The notes below the pieces were generated by a model that did not search any database, was not told where the DNA came from, and was given only the letters and a program-made list of their open reading frames with translations. Below are positions 8,441 through 17,335 of a DNA stretch of 64,000 nt, piece after piece. The translations under genes were made by a program, and so were the position numbers. The DNA is from Phocaeicola fibrisolvens (GTDB taxonomy: Bacteria > Bacteroidota > Bacteroidia > Bacteroidales > Bacteroidaceae). The stretch is from the NCBI RefSeq assembly GCF_025567125.1, contig NZ_JAOQJI010000006.1, positions 75,336 to 139,335 of the forward strand, given 5' to 3'. Position 1 is the first letter of the stretch; the number at the start of each line of letters is the position of its first letter.

Positions 8441-11290
8441 TTATCCCTCCTTTGATTCAGATGTACCCTCTTGATCCTGTTTTTTCTGGTATTCACTGGG
8501 CGTGAGGCCGTACTCTTCCTTGAAGCAGGCGGTGAAATATTTTCGGTTGTAATAGCCGAGGGCCAAGGCCACTTCGTTTACCGTGGTATGACTGTCTTTC
8601 AGCATCCGGCAGGCATGCTGCATCTTGACGCGGCGGATGTATTCCAACGGTGTCAGTCCGGTGATGGCCTTCAACTTGCGGGTCAGGGTGGAGCGTGACA
8701 TGTTGACTTTTTCGGCCAGGTGCTGCACGTCGAAATCCGGTTCGCTTAGATTGTCTTCTACCGCTTTCAGAATATTATCCAGGAGCATCTTGTCCAGCTG
8801 GGCAAATTCCAGGTCGGAAGTCTTGATTGCCGCATGTGTCTGTGGTTTTTCATCCAAATAGGAACGCATTTTCATCAGTTCTGTGCTGTCGGCATACAGT
8901 TCCTCATTTTTTTGTTTCATCCGGCGGAGGTAAAAGTAAATACCAGTAAAAATTCCGGCAGACAGAAGTACTACATAAAAGGTGATGGCCCATCCTGTCT
9001 GGTAGAAGGCAGGCAGTCGTTCTATTCGTATTTGAGTAATCTTTTCGCTCCATACTCCATAGCCGTCGGTTGCTTTCACTTCAAACAAATACTTTCCTTT
9101 TGGTAGATGTTTGTAGCTGGCAACATGTTGTCCGGTAGCTGTGTAACTCCATTTTTTGTCTAGTCCAATCATACGGTAGGCATATCGAATTTTGGCCGCA
9201 TTCAAGTAGTCGAGTGAGGAAAAATGGATTTCCAGATTATACTCATCCGGTTGAAGAGTCAGTGTCTGCTCTTTGCCCTTTCTTGGTTTGTCCATAACAT
9301 ATATGCCGGTTATGAATGTAGGGATATTTTGACTGGGTTGGTCAAGTCGTGAAGAAGGAGTGACAGCACAAATACCTGGAATTCCTCCAAAATAAATCCG
9401 TCCGTCATGCCCTTTGCAGATGGCTGTAGGAATGAAGCGGTGGAGCAACATGGAATTGTCGGTGGTGAGATAGGTGGAATACGAATGGTTCCGGGGATTG
9501 TATTCTATCAGTTTTTGGTTGGTGTCAATCCAAAGATGTCCGTAGACATCAAATTCCAGCTGATTGACGATGTTTCCGCTCAGACCACACAAAACCGTAT
9601 GATCTGTCAGTTGCCATGTGTTGAGGTCGAGTGCGTAGACTCCTCCTTCTTGGGTACCGATCCAGATACAGCAATCTTCCTGAATGCTCAAGCAAGTCAC
9701 AGAGAGCGGTGAAGACACTTTCTGGCATGCTTCTTTCTTGGGCTTCAGGTAGAGACCTTTTTGAGTACCTATCCACAAATTGCCTTGTTTGTCTTCTTTC
9801 AGGGCATTTACCTGTCCCAGAGTGTCGCAGATGATATTCCATTGATTGTCTGGTAAGGAGAAGGCATAGAGTCCGGAGTTTGTTCCCGTCCATAACATGC
9901 CATTCTGGTCTTCGTAAGTGAGTGTGAAATATTGTCCGGATTGGGCTGAAGGCAGACTCAGGCTACGTACATGCTTTATCTGCATGTGCTCCCGGCTAAA
10001 TTCATAAATAAGGTTGTGAGCTTCGGGGACAACCCATACATTTCCTTCTTTTCGGGATTCGGACATTTGTTTGATTGCATCAAGCGAGAGTGAGCCCAAT
10101 GAAGGGAAATCAAAGTGTAGACTGACTTCTTGGCGACTTAGGTCATAAAGTCCGAGGCCGGTTCGTTCTTGAGATATCCACATTTTGCCTTCTCCGGCGT
10201 CACTCAAGGCCATGATAGCCGGTTGGAAACGAATGCGTTGTTGCAGTGCCGGAAGAGAAAATTCCTCTGGTGCATCTTCCGTGAAATGTACAATAAAGCT
10301 TTTTCCATCGAAAGAGGCAACCCATAGTGACCCGTTTTTGTCTTTATAGATTTCATTCAGCATGCTTCCATAGCTTGCCGGAAGTCGGAAATCGGTCTGA
10401 CGCAGCTGACGGCAGGTCTCGTCGTAGCGCATGGCAATCAAAGAGCTTCTGGTTGTCATCCAAAGGGTACCCTTGTGTTCATCTTGTGCCAGATAAAGGA
10501 TATTTCCTTCTTTTTCTCCTATCGGGTTTACGGGAAGAGGAGAATAGGTATAGATTGAGTCTTTGGGGGCAGAGGGATTAAAAAGTAGGACTCCTTTTGA
10601 TTGCGTGCCTACCCAGAAGTAGTTGTGTGTCCGGTCCTGGAGAATAGTGGTGAGGTCTCTGCTGACTGGAGGCTCAGCATATTGTTTGAAGGTATCCAGT
10701 TTTTTGTCATAACAATAAATACCTCCTTTTCCGATGGTTATCAGAATCTGTTTCTGTCGGCTTTCACAGAATCCAGCCATCCAAGAAGGCTTTCCCTTTA
10801 TATCGTATAGAAGATAGGTTTTGATACGTTTTCCGGAAGTATCGTATTTTATCAGTTTATTTCCTGTGGCAATCCACATATATCCGTCGGAGGTTTTTTG
10901 CATAAAGTAGATAAAACTTCTTTGCAACGTTTGCGAATCGAGTGGAATGACTTTTCCATTTGTTTTGTCCAGAATATAAGCTCCTTGGTCTGTACCAAAC
11001 CAGATTCTTCCTTTGTTGTCTTCCGCAATCGATTGGATGGTGTTGTTGCGCAGCAGTCCCGGCGTATGAATGTCGGAGCGGATGACATCCACCTGATAGC
11101 CGTCGTCTCGGCAAAGGCCATTGACTGTGCCGTACCACATCATTCCTTCGCTGTCTTGAAAAATGCGGTGTATGGCACTGACCGGTAGTTGAGGAAGGGA
11201 AGGGATAGGCGTCAGCCGGATGCTTTGTACGGCTTGCAAGGCGGTGAAACAGAACCACCAGAAAATTGATAAGACAAACGAATTTTTCAT
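8441..11290 (-). CDS. Membrane-spanning one-component regulator: propeller sensor, Y_Y_Y domain, AraC HTH
   Basis: The protein has 949 residues. An N-terminal signal/anchor (1-23) is followed by two-component-regulator propeller repeats to about residue 640 (recurring pattern G.IWFGT..G, e.g. GRIWFGTDQGAYIL, GNLWIGTQKGLYL). A Y_Y_Y beta domain lies near 690-755, one transmembrane helix at about 767-787 (WAITFYVVLLSAGIFTGIYF), then a short cytoplasmic linker and an AraC-type HTH at about 846-935 (VQHLAEKVNMSRSTLTRKLK, GLTPLEYIRRVKM, GLTPSEYQ). It has the sensor and output of hybrid two-component regulators of glycan use but lacks the HisKA, ATPase and receiver modules, so the DNA-binding domain would be membrane-tethered. 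It lies directly upstream of GH31, its likely target. A 22-bp dyad array fills its upstream region. Confidence 0.9.
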   Translation of the reverse strand: MKNSFVLSIFWWFCFTALQAVQSIRLTPIPSLPQLPVSAIHRIFQDSEGMMWYGTVNGLCRDDGYQVDVIRSDIHTPGLLRNNTIQSIAEDNKGRIWFGTDQGAYILDKTNGKVIPLDSQTLQRSFIYFMQKTSDGYMWIATGNKLIKYDTSGKRIKTYLLYDIKGKPSWMAGFCESRQKQILITIGKGGIYCYDKKLDTFKQYAEPPVSRDLTTILQDRTHNYFWVGTQSKGVLLFNPSAPKDSIYTYSPLPVNPIGEKEGNILYLAQDEHKGTLWMTTRSSLIAMRYDETCRQLRQTDFRLPASYGSMLNEIYKDKNGSLWVASFDGKSFIVHFTEDAPEEFSLPALQQRIRFQPAIMALSDAGEGKMWISQERTGLGLYDLSRQEVSLHFDFPSLGSLSLDAIKQMSESRKEGNVWVVPEAHNLIYEFSREHMQIKHVRSLSLPSAQSGQYFTLTYEDQNGMLWTGTNSGLYAFSLPDNQWNIICDTLGQVNALKEDKQGNLWIGTQKGLYLKPKKEACQKVSSPLSVTCLSIQEDCCIWIGTQEGGVYALDLNTWQLTDHTVLCGLSGNIVNQLEFDVYGHLWIDTNQKLIEYNPRNHSYSTYLTTDNSMLLHRFIPTAICKGHDGRIYFGGIPGICAVTPSSRLDQPSQNIPTFITGIYVMDKPRKGKEQTLTLQPDEYNLEIHFSSLDYLNAAKIRYAYRMIGLDKKWSYTATGQHVASYKHLPKGKYLFEVKATDGYGVWSEKITQIRIERLPAFYQTGWAITFYVVLLSAGIFTGIYFYLRRMKQKNEELYADSTELMKMRSYLDEKPQTHAAIKTSDLEFAQLDKMLLDNILKAVEDNLSEPDFDVQHLAEKVNMSRSTLTRKLKAITGLTPLEYIRRVKMQHACRMLKDSHTTVNEVALALGYYNRKYFTACFKEEYGLTPSEYQKKQDQEGTSESKEG

Positions 11291-11307
11291 GTTTTTTCAG
11301 GGCTAAA

Positions 11308-11412
11308 AAACGTAAAGGCGTTTGGACTGAAACGCTTAGACGTTTTGCTTAAAACGCCTTTACATTTTGATCAAAACGCTTAGGCGTTTTACTTGAAACG
11401 CTTAGGCGTTTT
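11308..11412. repeat. Tandem array of 22-bp dyad repeats (5 units)
   Basis: Five units start at 11308, 11330, 11352, 11374 and 11396, so the period is exactly 22 bp. The 16-base core is a dyad, best seen as AAACGCTTAGGCGTTT in units 4 and 5, and 6 variable bases separate the cores. Units 1-3 differ mostly at the centre (TAAAG, TTAGA, CCTTTA). The array lies between the propeller regulator (start 11290) and the AraC gene (end 11470), where the regulator promoter should be. No TAnnTTTG element is seen there. The same consensus recurs at 40503-40634. Confidence 0.9.
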
Positions 11413-11469
11413 TTTCTAATCTTCAAAAGTCTTCTTTTCTCTTCAGAAAGTCTGCTTAAAGTATCATTT

Positions 11470-12315
11470 TTATCCGTTGTTCCGGTATTCTAGCGGACTC
11501 ATTCCCACATAGCGTTTAAAATATTTCCCGAAAAAGGAAACATTGGCAAAGTTCAGGGAGTCGGAAATGTTCTGGATGGAAAGCTGTGAAGATTTCAATT
11601 GTGATTTTGCATCCATGATAACCATAGACGAGATGATGTCGACACAAGTTTTTCCGGTGATTTGTTTCACTGTGGTACACAGATGGGCGTGAGTGATGTT
11701 CAGTTTTTCTGCATACCAGGCTACGTTGCGTGTCTGACTGTAGTGTTGCATGACCAGCTGAGTGAAATTGCGACAAATCAGTTCACTTTTTGACAAAGAA
11801 TGAACTTCATCAGTTTTATTTCGGTAAAGGATGGAGATACCCTTATGGATGTCGGCATACAAATTGGAAGCCATTTCCTGTCTGATTTTCTCTGGAAAGA
11901 ATTCGTACATTTTTATCAGCAGCTGTAGGTAGGCTTCCATCATTTTCGTACCTTCCGGCCTCAGATTGATGACAGGACGGCCGAGGGTAAGATACATAGA
12001 ATCGAGAAAAGCATGCGACTGAAGGTTGTGTTCCATGTATTGGGATGAAAATCCTAGAAAGTAGATGTTCAGGTCGCCTTCAATGCTATGTATCTGAAAA
12101 ATACTTCCAGGAGTAAGGGTGATGAGATTATTGGCTTCTACTTTTATTTTGTTGAGATTTACCGACGCCTCCACTTCGCCAGAAGTACACAGCACAAAAA
12201 TTTCACATTTCAGTCGTACCGGATAATTGGTGTATAGTCCTAGCAGTTCCTTGCTGATACCAGTACCTGCCAGCCATTCCTCCGGCAAATCTATTTTAGG
12301 AAGTTCTTTTTCCAT
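11470..12315 (-). CDS. AraC-family transcriptional regulator
   Basis: This 281-residue soluble regulator has an N-terminal cupin-like sensing half (about 30-150; patterns LITLTPGSIFQI and IYFLGFSSQYM). The C-terminal double helix-turn-helix spans about 180-280 (VAWYAEKLNITHAHLCTTVK, ISDSLNFANVSFFGKYFKRY, VGMSPLEYR). The ligand is unknown. It follows the outer-membrane barrel gene by 40 bp on the same strand and has its own -7 element at 12332-12339, so it may be expressed both alone and with the barrel gene. Beyond the barrel gene, transcribed the other way, begins the DUF4493 operon, a plausible target. Confidence 0.92.
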   Translation of the reverse strand: MEKELPKIDLPEEWLAGTGISKELLGLYTNYPVRLKCEIFVLCTSGEVEASVNLNKIKVEANNLITLTPGSIFQIHSIEGDLNIYFLGFSSQYMEHNLQSHAFLDSMYLTLGRPVINLRPEGTKMMEAYLQLLIKMYEFFPEKIRQEMASNLYADIHKGISILYRNKTDEVHSLSKSELICRNFTQLVMQHYSQTRNVAWYAEKLNITHAHLCTTVKQITGKTCVDIISSMVIMDAKSQLKSSQLSIQNISDSLNFANVSFFGKYFKRYVGMSPLEYRNNG

Positions 12316-12331
12316 CGAATCTTATTTTTCG

Positions 12332-12339
12332 CAAAGATA
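12332..12339 (-). promoter_or_regulatory. -7 element upstream of the AraC gene
   Basis: TATCTTTG on the minus strand, 17 bp before the AraC ATG. The leader would be very short. Confidence 0.45.
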
Positions 12340-12355
12340 AGAAATTCGCCGTAAA

Positions 12356-14824
12356 TTACTGCATTTGTCCACCTGTCTTGTTTTCCCCTCCTGCTTTTAT
12401 ATCGTCGTTTGTAATGCTTCTCTGCGTTTTCTTTACTTGTGTCTTCAGTTCACCGAATCGCCAGCTGATACTGATTCCGTATCTTCTTGAAGGATAGCGG
12501 CTTTCCGACCAGGAACGGAAGGTGTCTGTAATTGTCTCGTTGTTGTATGAAGTATATTTCTGCAAAAAACTGCTGGCATAGAGTGAGATGTTGAGGCGCT
12601 TTTCTTTCAGGAAAGAGCGGCTCAGGTTGATTCCGTAATAGTAAAAGGACGATCCTTTTCCTTGCAAAGAAATGTTGGGTGTGCTCCCTCCTCCGTAGAG
12701 GCTAAGGCGGAGTTCCCATGGAATGGTTTGCTGTACGTTGGCAAACAAGTTGCCGTTGAATCCGTTATTGCTGGCATTGAGTGCTTGACTTTGGTAGTCA
12801 GCGTAGCTTCCGCTTGCGTTGACCGAAATACGGGTAGTGCTTCCTGGATTCCAGTTCATCCACAAGGAAAGGCGGGTCTGCTGACTTTTCCCTACATTCC
12901 CATACGTGTTTTCCTGTACTCCATTGTTCATGAAAGAGTAGGCTTCGATGCCATTGTTGGTGAAGGTATAAGTGAGATTGGCGTTCAGGTTAAATTTGGC
13001 ACTGAAACGGTTGTATGTCAGTCCGAGTATATGAGCTTTTTCCGTATCCAGGTCCGGATTTCCGTAGCTTACGGAAGTGGGGTTACTGGTATCCCGGAAG
13101 GGGTTCAGGTACCATATTCCAGGGCGGTTGATGCGCATGTTGTAGTTGGCTCTCAGGGTAGAAGTTGTTCCTAGCATATAAGAAAGGTTTACCGTAGGAA
13201 CCACGTCGTCGAATCCCGTGTGAAAGTTGCGTTCGGGCATATAGTCATATTTCACATCCATAAAAGTGTGTTCGTAACGTACGCCTGCTTTTGCTCCGAA
13301 TTTCTTCCATTTCAGTTGATAGTCAGCGTATGCAGCAAGAATCTGTTGTTTCTGCTGGTATTTACTGGAAAGATTTTCACTGGCTTCCATTTCTCCCTGT
13401 GCGTTTTCGATATAGTATTTGCTGTCGCTGTAGTTGTCACGGAATATGTATTTCATACCGGCATCTATATAGTGAATGTCGTTCAGTGGATTCACGTAGT
13501 CTATTTGTGCAGTATGCTCTGCTGTGTGGGCTTTGTTGTCGAAATATTGGTGAAGAAGTTCGAAAGGAACATTTTTTATGTCTTCGTAATAGGTATCTGC
13601 TTCGTTGTTGTTAGGGGCATTGTTGAACTTATACGACAGTGTGAGGTATTCACCTTTTTTCCGGAATGAATGCTGGTAGTCTGCGTTGATTCCGATGTTT
13701 CCAAATTCGCTGACTGAGTTGTTGGGACTCCGGTAGCTGTATCGTTCATTCCATGTATCGTCTTTCATGACGGTTTGTGATTCACTGTGGATATCAAAAT
13801 TTCCGCCAAATATATTGGCAGAGAATGTAATAAGGTTCAAAGTGTCGATTTCGTAGCTTCCTTCGATGTTGCCGAACTGGAAATTTCCTTTGTTTTTCGA
13901 AAATCCTTCGTTGAGCAGGTGCCGGTAGTCGGAAGAGGTGAAGTCTTCTCGTCCGCTTTCGGAATAATTTCTCGGCTGGTTCTGATAATTATAGGAATAG
14001 TTTCCAGTAACGGTAAATTTCCCGACCTGCACAGTTCCGTATGCATAACCTGAAACGCCCATGTTTCCGGCATTGCCTCCCAACGTGACGTTATATCCTT
14101 GCATTTTTGCATCGGTCGTGATGATGTTCAGTATACCGCCGATACCTTCTGCGTCGTATTTGGCTCCTGGCTCAGTGATGACTTCAATGGACTTGACCGA
14201 GTTGGCTGGAAGACTTCTCAGCACTTCTTTCGGGTTGTTGCTCATCAGGGTATTGGGCTTTCCGTTTACATGTACCTTAAAATTACTGGACCCGTTCACT
14301 TCAATGTTGTCTTCACCATCTACAGTGACAAGTGGTACTTTTCTTAACATTTCAAGAGTCGTATTGGTTTTTGAGTCCGGGTCGTCTTCAATGCTGTAGG
14401 AGATTTTGTCGATTTCAGCCTTTACGAGAGGTTTTTGTGCCACTACTTCTACTCCCTTGAGCATTTGAGTGTCGTCGTAGGTATATAATGTGCCCAAATC
14501 GGCCACAGGGTTGGCTTCTGTCAGCGTGAAATGACGGATAACTGTTCGTTTGCCTACAGACGTGATTTGCAGGGTGTAGTTCCCTTTTTGGGGAAGTCTC
14601 TCTTGAAATCTTCCTTTTTCATCCGTTACATTCATTTTGACGGGTTTGTTGGGGGAAGTTTTTAATGTGATGCGGATAGTGGCATAAGGTTCACTTTCGT
14701 GAGTAAGTGAATCTGTGAGTATCCCTTTTACTATATAGTGGGAGGATTGGGCTTGTACGTTGAATACTTGAAAAATCATCAGGATGAGAATGCCTGCCAT
14801 GCGAATGACTGTCTTGTGTTTCAT
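12356..14824 (-). CDS. TonB-dependent-receptor-like outer membrane beta-barrel protein
   Basis: The 822-residue protein has a signal peptide ending near VQAQ, then a carboxypeptidase-regulatory-like domain (about 30-110; VKGILTDSLTHESEPYATIR). A plug-like domain (about 125-250) follows, with LEMLRKVPLVTVDGEDNIEV and YDAEGIGGILNIIT. A long barrel of alternating aromatic strands runs to the end (family OMP_b-brl_3). It probably sits in the outer membrane, importing or exporting an unknown ligand. A typical N-terminal TonB box is not evident. The last residues (SITNDDIKAGGENKTGGQMQ) are hydrophilic, unlike the usual barrel end in aromatic-F, so a short tail follows the last strand. It is not accompanied by SusD. 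It is divergent from the DUF4493 operon across a 332-bp gap. Confidence 0.9.
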   Translation of the reverse strand: MKHKTVIRMAGILILMIFQVFNVQAQSSHYIVKGILTDSLTHESEPYATIRITLKTSPNKPVKMNVTDEKGRFQERLPQKGNYTLQITSVGKRTVIRHFTLTEANPVADLGTLYTYDDTQMLKGVEVVAQKPLVKAEIDKISYSIEDDPDSKTNTTLEMLRKVPLVTVDGEDNIEVNGSSNFKVHVNGKPNTLMSNNPKEVLRSLPANSVKSIEVITEPGAKYDAEGIGGILNIITTDAKMQGYNVTLGGNAGNMGVSGYAYGTVQVGKFTVTGNYSYNYQNQPRNYSESGREDFTSSDYRHLLNEGFSKNKGNFQFGNIEGSYEIDTLNLITFSANIFGGNFDIHSESQTVMKDDTWNERYSYRSPNNSVSEFGNIGINADYQHSFRKKGEYLTLSYKFNNAPNNNEADTYYEDIKNVPFELLHQYFDNKAHTAEHTAQIDYVNPLNDIHYIDAGMKYIFRDNYSDSKYYIENAQGEMEASENLSSKYQQKQQILAAYADYQLKWKKFGAKAGVRYEHTFMDVKYDYMPERNFHTGFDDVVPTVNLSYMLGTTSTLRANYNMRINRPGIWYLNPFRDTSNPTSVSYGNPDLDTEKAHILGLTYNRFSAKFNLNANLTYTFTNNGIEAYSFMNNGVQENTYGNVGKSQQTRLSLWMNWNPGSTTRISVNASGSYADYQSQALNASNNGFNGNLFANVQQTIPWELRLSLYGGGSTPNISLQGKGSSFYYYGINLSRSFLKEKRLNISLYASSFLQKYTSYNNETITDTFRSWSESRYPSRRYGISISWRFGELKTQVKKTQRSITNDDIKAGGENKTGGQMQ

Positions 14825-14875
14825 GATTAAGGTGGCTTGTGTGCTATTAGGTTTAAATTGTGAAGATTAACTTTT

Positions 14876-14883
14876 CAAATATA
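14876..14883 (-). promoter_or_regulatory. -7 element of the barrel gene promoter
   Basis: TATATTTG on the minus strand, 52 bp before the barrel ATG. The 332-bp gap 14825-15156 contains this and the divergent 15097-15128 promoter. The roughly 210 AT-rich bases between them show no gene or clear repeat. Confidence 0.5.
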
Positions 14884-15096
14884 CGAAAAAAATGAAATAA
14901 CCGGTGTTTGAGGGATAAAAATTGAATTAAATTTCGCTCTGTCTTGCTGTATGTATTTGGCGGCCCTTTATTTAAGATTTGAAAAACAGACTATCTAAAT
15001 CTAAAAAAAAGATTGTTTAAAATGTAGTTATCAGGCATATTTATTCAGTTCCTCTTTGCTCGTTTTAAAAATCAGACAAAAATAAAATAAATAGAC

Positions 15097-15128
15097 CTTG
15101 TGGGAATTTTGAATTTGGTGTTACTTTG
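15097..15128 (+). promoter_or_regulatory. Promoter of the DUF4493/PCMD operon
   Basis: CTTG (15097-15100), 20 bases, then TTACTTTG (15121-15128) fit the Bacteroides consensus with one mismatch in each box. Transcription from about 15135 rules out the ATG at 15100 and supports 15157 as the first start. Confidence 0.6.
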
Positions 15129-15156
15129 CACACGAAAAGAAAAATTTTATTATCAG

Positions 15157-15978
15157 ATGAAAATGAAAAACTATTTGAAGGTATTTTTCTCATTGGCGCT
15201 ACTTTTCTCTTTAGGAGGTTGCAGCAGTGAGAAAGAACAAGAGAGTGTTTCTGGACAAGGCAGCATTATGGTTGATTTGTCGACTAGTCTGTCTTATAAG
15301 AGCCGTTCGGTAGACGAAAGTGCTTATCAGAACGTACAGAATTATAAAGTGTCTCTGTATAAGGGTGACGAAGCCGTTTATACGGATAAACTTTATGGGG
15401 AACTGGATGTGGAACAGAAGGTAGACTTCGGAGTGCCTTACACATTGACTGCTTACTATGGAGAAGACGTGCCTGCGGGTTATGACAAACTTTATGTGAA
15501 GGGAAGTGAAACCTTTACGGTTTCTCAGGGAGATAGAAAGACCGTTTCTATCACTTGCAAACCTGCCAATGCAAAAATGAAGCTTGTTTACAAAGGAAAT
15601 GATGACAGCGATCAGTTTGAAGATTATTTTAAAGACTGTACTGTTTCTATCAAAACTGACTACATGAGCGATGCATGGACAATGAACAAATCAAATGAAG
15701 GTCAGGAACTTTATCTGAAGACCGGTGACGAAGGTGTGAAAGCCACTTTGTCGTTTGCTTTGACAGATAAAAATGGTTCTCCTGTGACAGTGAGTGGATT
15801 TGAAAGCAGCAAAGAAATCGACTTGAAGCCGTGTTATTCTTATACATTGACCATTAAACCTAATCAAACGGAGATTGCTGGAGGTAAGTTTGGCCTGACG
15901 GTAACGGTAGATGACGGTGTGACAGAAGAAGATGTAACAGTGGAAATCCCTGGCGAATATATTCCAACTTCAAAATAA
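15157..15978 (+). CDS. DUF4493-type lipoprotein, first gene of surface operon
   Basis: A 273-residue exported lipoprotein: lipoprotein signal peptide with lipobox SLGGC, then SSEKEQE, an acidic stretch of the kind that directs Bacteroidota lipoproteins to the cell surface. The rest is predicted beta-sandwich resembling DUF4493/fimbrillin-like modules (SYKSRSVDESAYQNVQNYKV, VPYTLTAYYGEDVPAGYDK, KTVSITCKPANAKMKLVY). An ATG at 15100 lies inside the promoter, so 15157 (or 15163) is the start. It heads a tightly spaced run of seven genes ending at 24300. Function is unknown. Family resemblance is judged by eye from the repeated pattern shared with the next genes, in which short Ig-like domains with conserved RA/RS and C.L motifs recur. 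Confidence 0.8.
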   Translation: MKMKNYLKVFFSLALLFSLGGCSSEKEQESVSGQGSIMVDLSTSLSYKSRSVDESAYQNVQNYKVSLYKGDEAVYTDKLYGELDVEQKVDFGVPYTLTAYYGEDVPAGYDKLYVKGSETFTVSQGDRKTVSITCKPANAKMKLVYKGNDDSDQFEDYFKDCTVSIKTDYMSDAWTMNKSNEGQELYLKTGDEGVKATLSFALTDKNGSPVTVSGFESSKEIDLKPCYSYTLTIKPNQTEIAGGKFGLTVTVDDGVTEEDVTVEIPGEYIPTSK

Positions 15979-15990
15979 AAGACGAAAAAT

Positions 15991-17331
15991 ATGAAAAGAT
16001 ATAAAGGTTTAATTTGGCTTTTAGGCCTTATGATAGGATTTTCATCTTGTGAGATGCGCGATGAAATCTTAGGAAAGAATGAATTAGGCGAGAACGCCGG
16101 TACACTGGAACTTAATTTGACTTCAGTATACAATGGAGTAGAAATGAGTCGTGCCGGTGAAGTGGTAGATAACGGTACTACTACGGGTAATTTCAATGAG
16201 GAAGATATCAATGTAGACGGTTATACACTGGTCGTTACGAATACAGATACGCAGGAAGAAGTGGCAAAAGGTCTTGTCAGTGAATTGAAAAATGCAGATG
16301 GCAAGGTGTTGATTCCATTGAATGAAGGTAACTATTCTGTAAAAGCTTATAATTATGACGGTGCAAACGTGAGCGTTTCAGAACGTCCATATTTTAAAGG
16401 TGAACAGACTTTTTCTGTAAAGAAAGGTATTTCTACCAATGTAGGACTGAACTGCAAATTGTCTTGCATTGAAATGGAATTGGGTGTGACTGCTTCTTTC
16501 TTGGAAGCTTTCAAAGATGACTATTCAATTACTGTAGACAATGGAGACAATGCCAATCAGATTTTCAATAAAGATAATCTTGGTAAGAAATATTATTTCC
16601 AGACTCCGAGCCAGAAAAATAGTCTGAATGTGTCAGTAAAAGCTACTTCAACGGAAGGTAATTTTATTGAATTGGTAGCTACAGTACAGAAACCGGCTGA
16701 TGCAGAAGGTGGTATTGCCAACTTGGCAGATGGAGATTCTTTTGTAATCAATCTGACTGACGAAGGTTCTACTGATTCTTATCTTTCTATTGGCTTGACT
16801 GTAGACCTGACATTTACAGAAGTTGGAGAAACAATTGAAATTCCGGTAGAAAATATTACTTACGACGGACCGAGTGTACCGGGTGGTGAAACTGATCCGG
16901 AACCGGAAGCCGCTATTACTTTTGAAGGATTGCCTGCTAAGTATACTTGTACAGCTGGTGATTCTGAAATTGAAGGTTTGCAAGATGTACATATCTCAGC
17001 TACAAGAGGAATTAAAAATTTGAATGTAACGATTTCCGGAGAAATTGCGGGGCTTTTAGGAATGGTTCAATTGCCTGAAACTTTTGATATCTGTAATATG
17101 GATGAAGATGTTAAAGAAAAGGTTATTGGTTTACAACTTGTAACAGATGATGAGTATAACCAATTGCACGCAGGTACTTGTACTGATTTTACTTTTAAAT
17201 TAGGCTCACTGCTGGTTTTAATTCCAAAAGTTGTTCAATCAGGAGACAGTGTATTTAACTTGTCTGTCTCAGATGGAGTAGATACAAAAAGCGGAGATAT
17301 TACGGTTACAGTAAATCCAAAGGAGGAATAA
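15991..17331 (+). CDS. DUF4493-domain lipoprotein
   Basis: The 446-residue lipoprotein has lipobox GFSSC followed by EMRDE. The N-terminal DUF4493-like region (about 35-300) has LELNLTSVYNGVEMSRAGEV, the YTLVVTNTDTQEEVAKG strand pair, a YSVKAYNYDGANVS turn and GLNCKLSC. A proline/acidic linker near 295-310 (VPGGETDPEPEA) leads into a second beta-rich domain of about 140 residues that is not shared with the other genes in the operon. It starts 12 bp after the previous stop. The pattern fits a surface-anchored structural or ligand-binding protein; no catalytic motif is seen. Confidence 0.82.
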   Translation: MKRYKGLIWLLGLMIGFSSCEMRDEILGKNELGENAGTLELNLTSVYNGVEMSRAGEVVDNGTTTGNFNEEDINVDGYTLVVTNTDTQEEVAKGLVSELKNADGKVLIPLNEGNYSVKAYNYDGANVSVSERPYFKGEQTFSVKKGISTNVGLNCKLSCIEMELGVTASFLEAFKDDYSITVDNGDNANQIFNKDNLGKKYYFQTPSQKNSLNVSVKATSTEGNFIELVATVQKPADAEGGIANLADGDSFVINLTDEGSTDSYLSIGLTVDLTFTEVGETIEIPVENITYDGPSVPGGETDPEPEAAITFEGLPAKYTCTAGDSEIEGLQDVHISATRGIKNLNVTISGEIAGLLGMVQLPETFDICNMDEDVKEKVIGLQLVTDDEYNQLHAGTCTDFTFKLGSLLVLIPKVVQSGDSVFNLSVSDGVDTKSGDITVTVNPKEE

Positions 17332-17335
17332 ACTT

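Noticed and set aside
11308..11412. CRISPR array
   Set aside because: The period is 22 bp with only 6 bp between 16-bp cores, so there is no room for spacers. No cas genes are in the window. The same holds for the arrays at 40503 and 63811.
5832..14824. Complete polysaccharide utilization locus
   Set aside because: There is a GH31, a sensor-type regulator and a TonB-receptor-like barrel, but no SusC/SusD pair. The barrel is of the OMP_b-brl_3 type, so the minimal definition is not met.
15100..15156. N-terminal extension of the first DUF4493 gene from the ATG at 15100
   Set aside because: This stretch contains the promoter boxes and the expected transcription start, and it would bury the lipoprotein signal.
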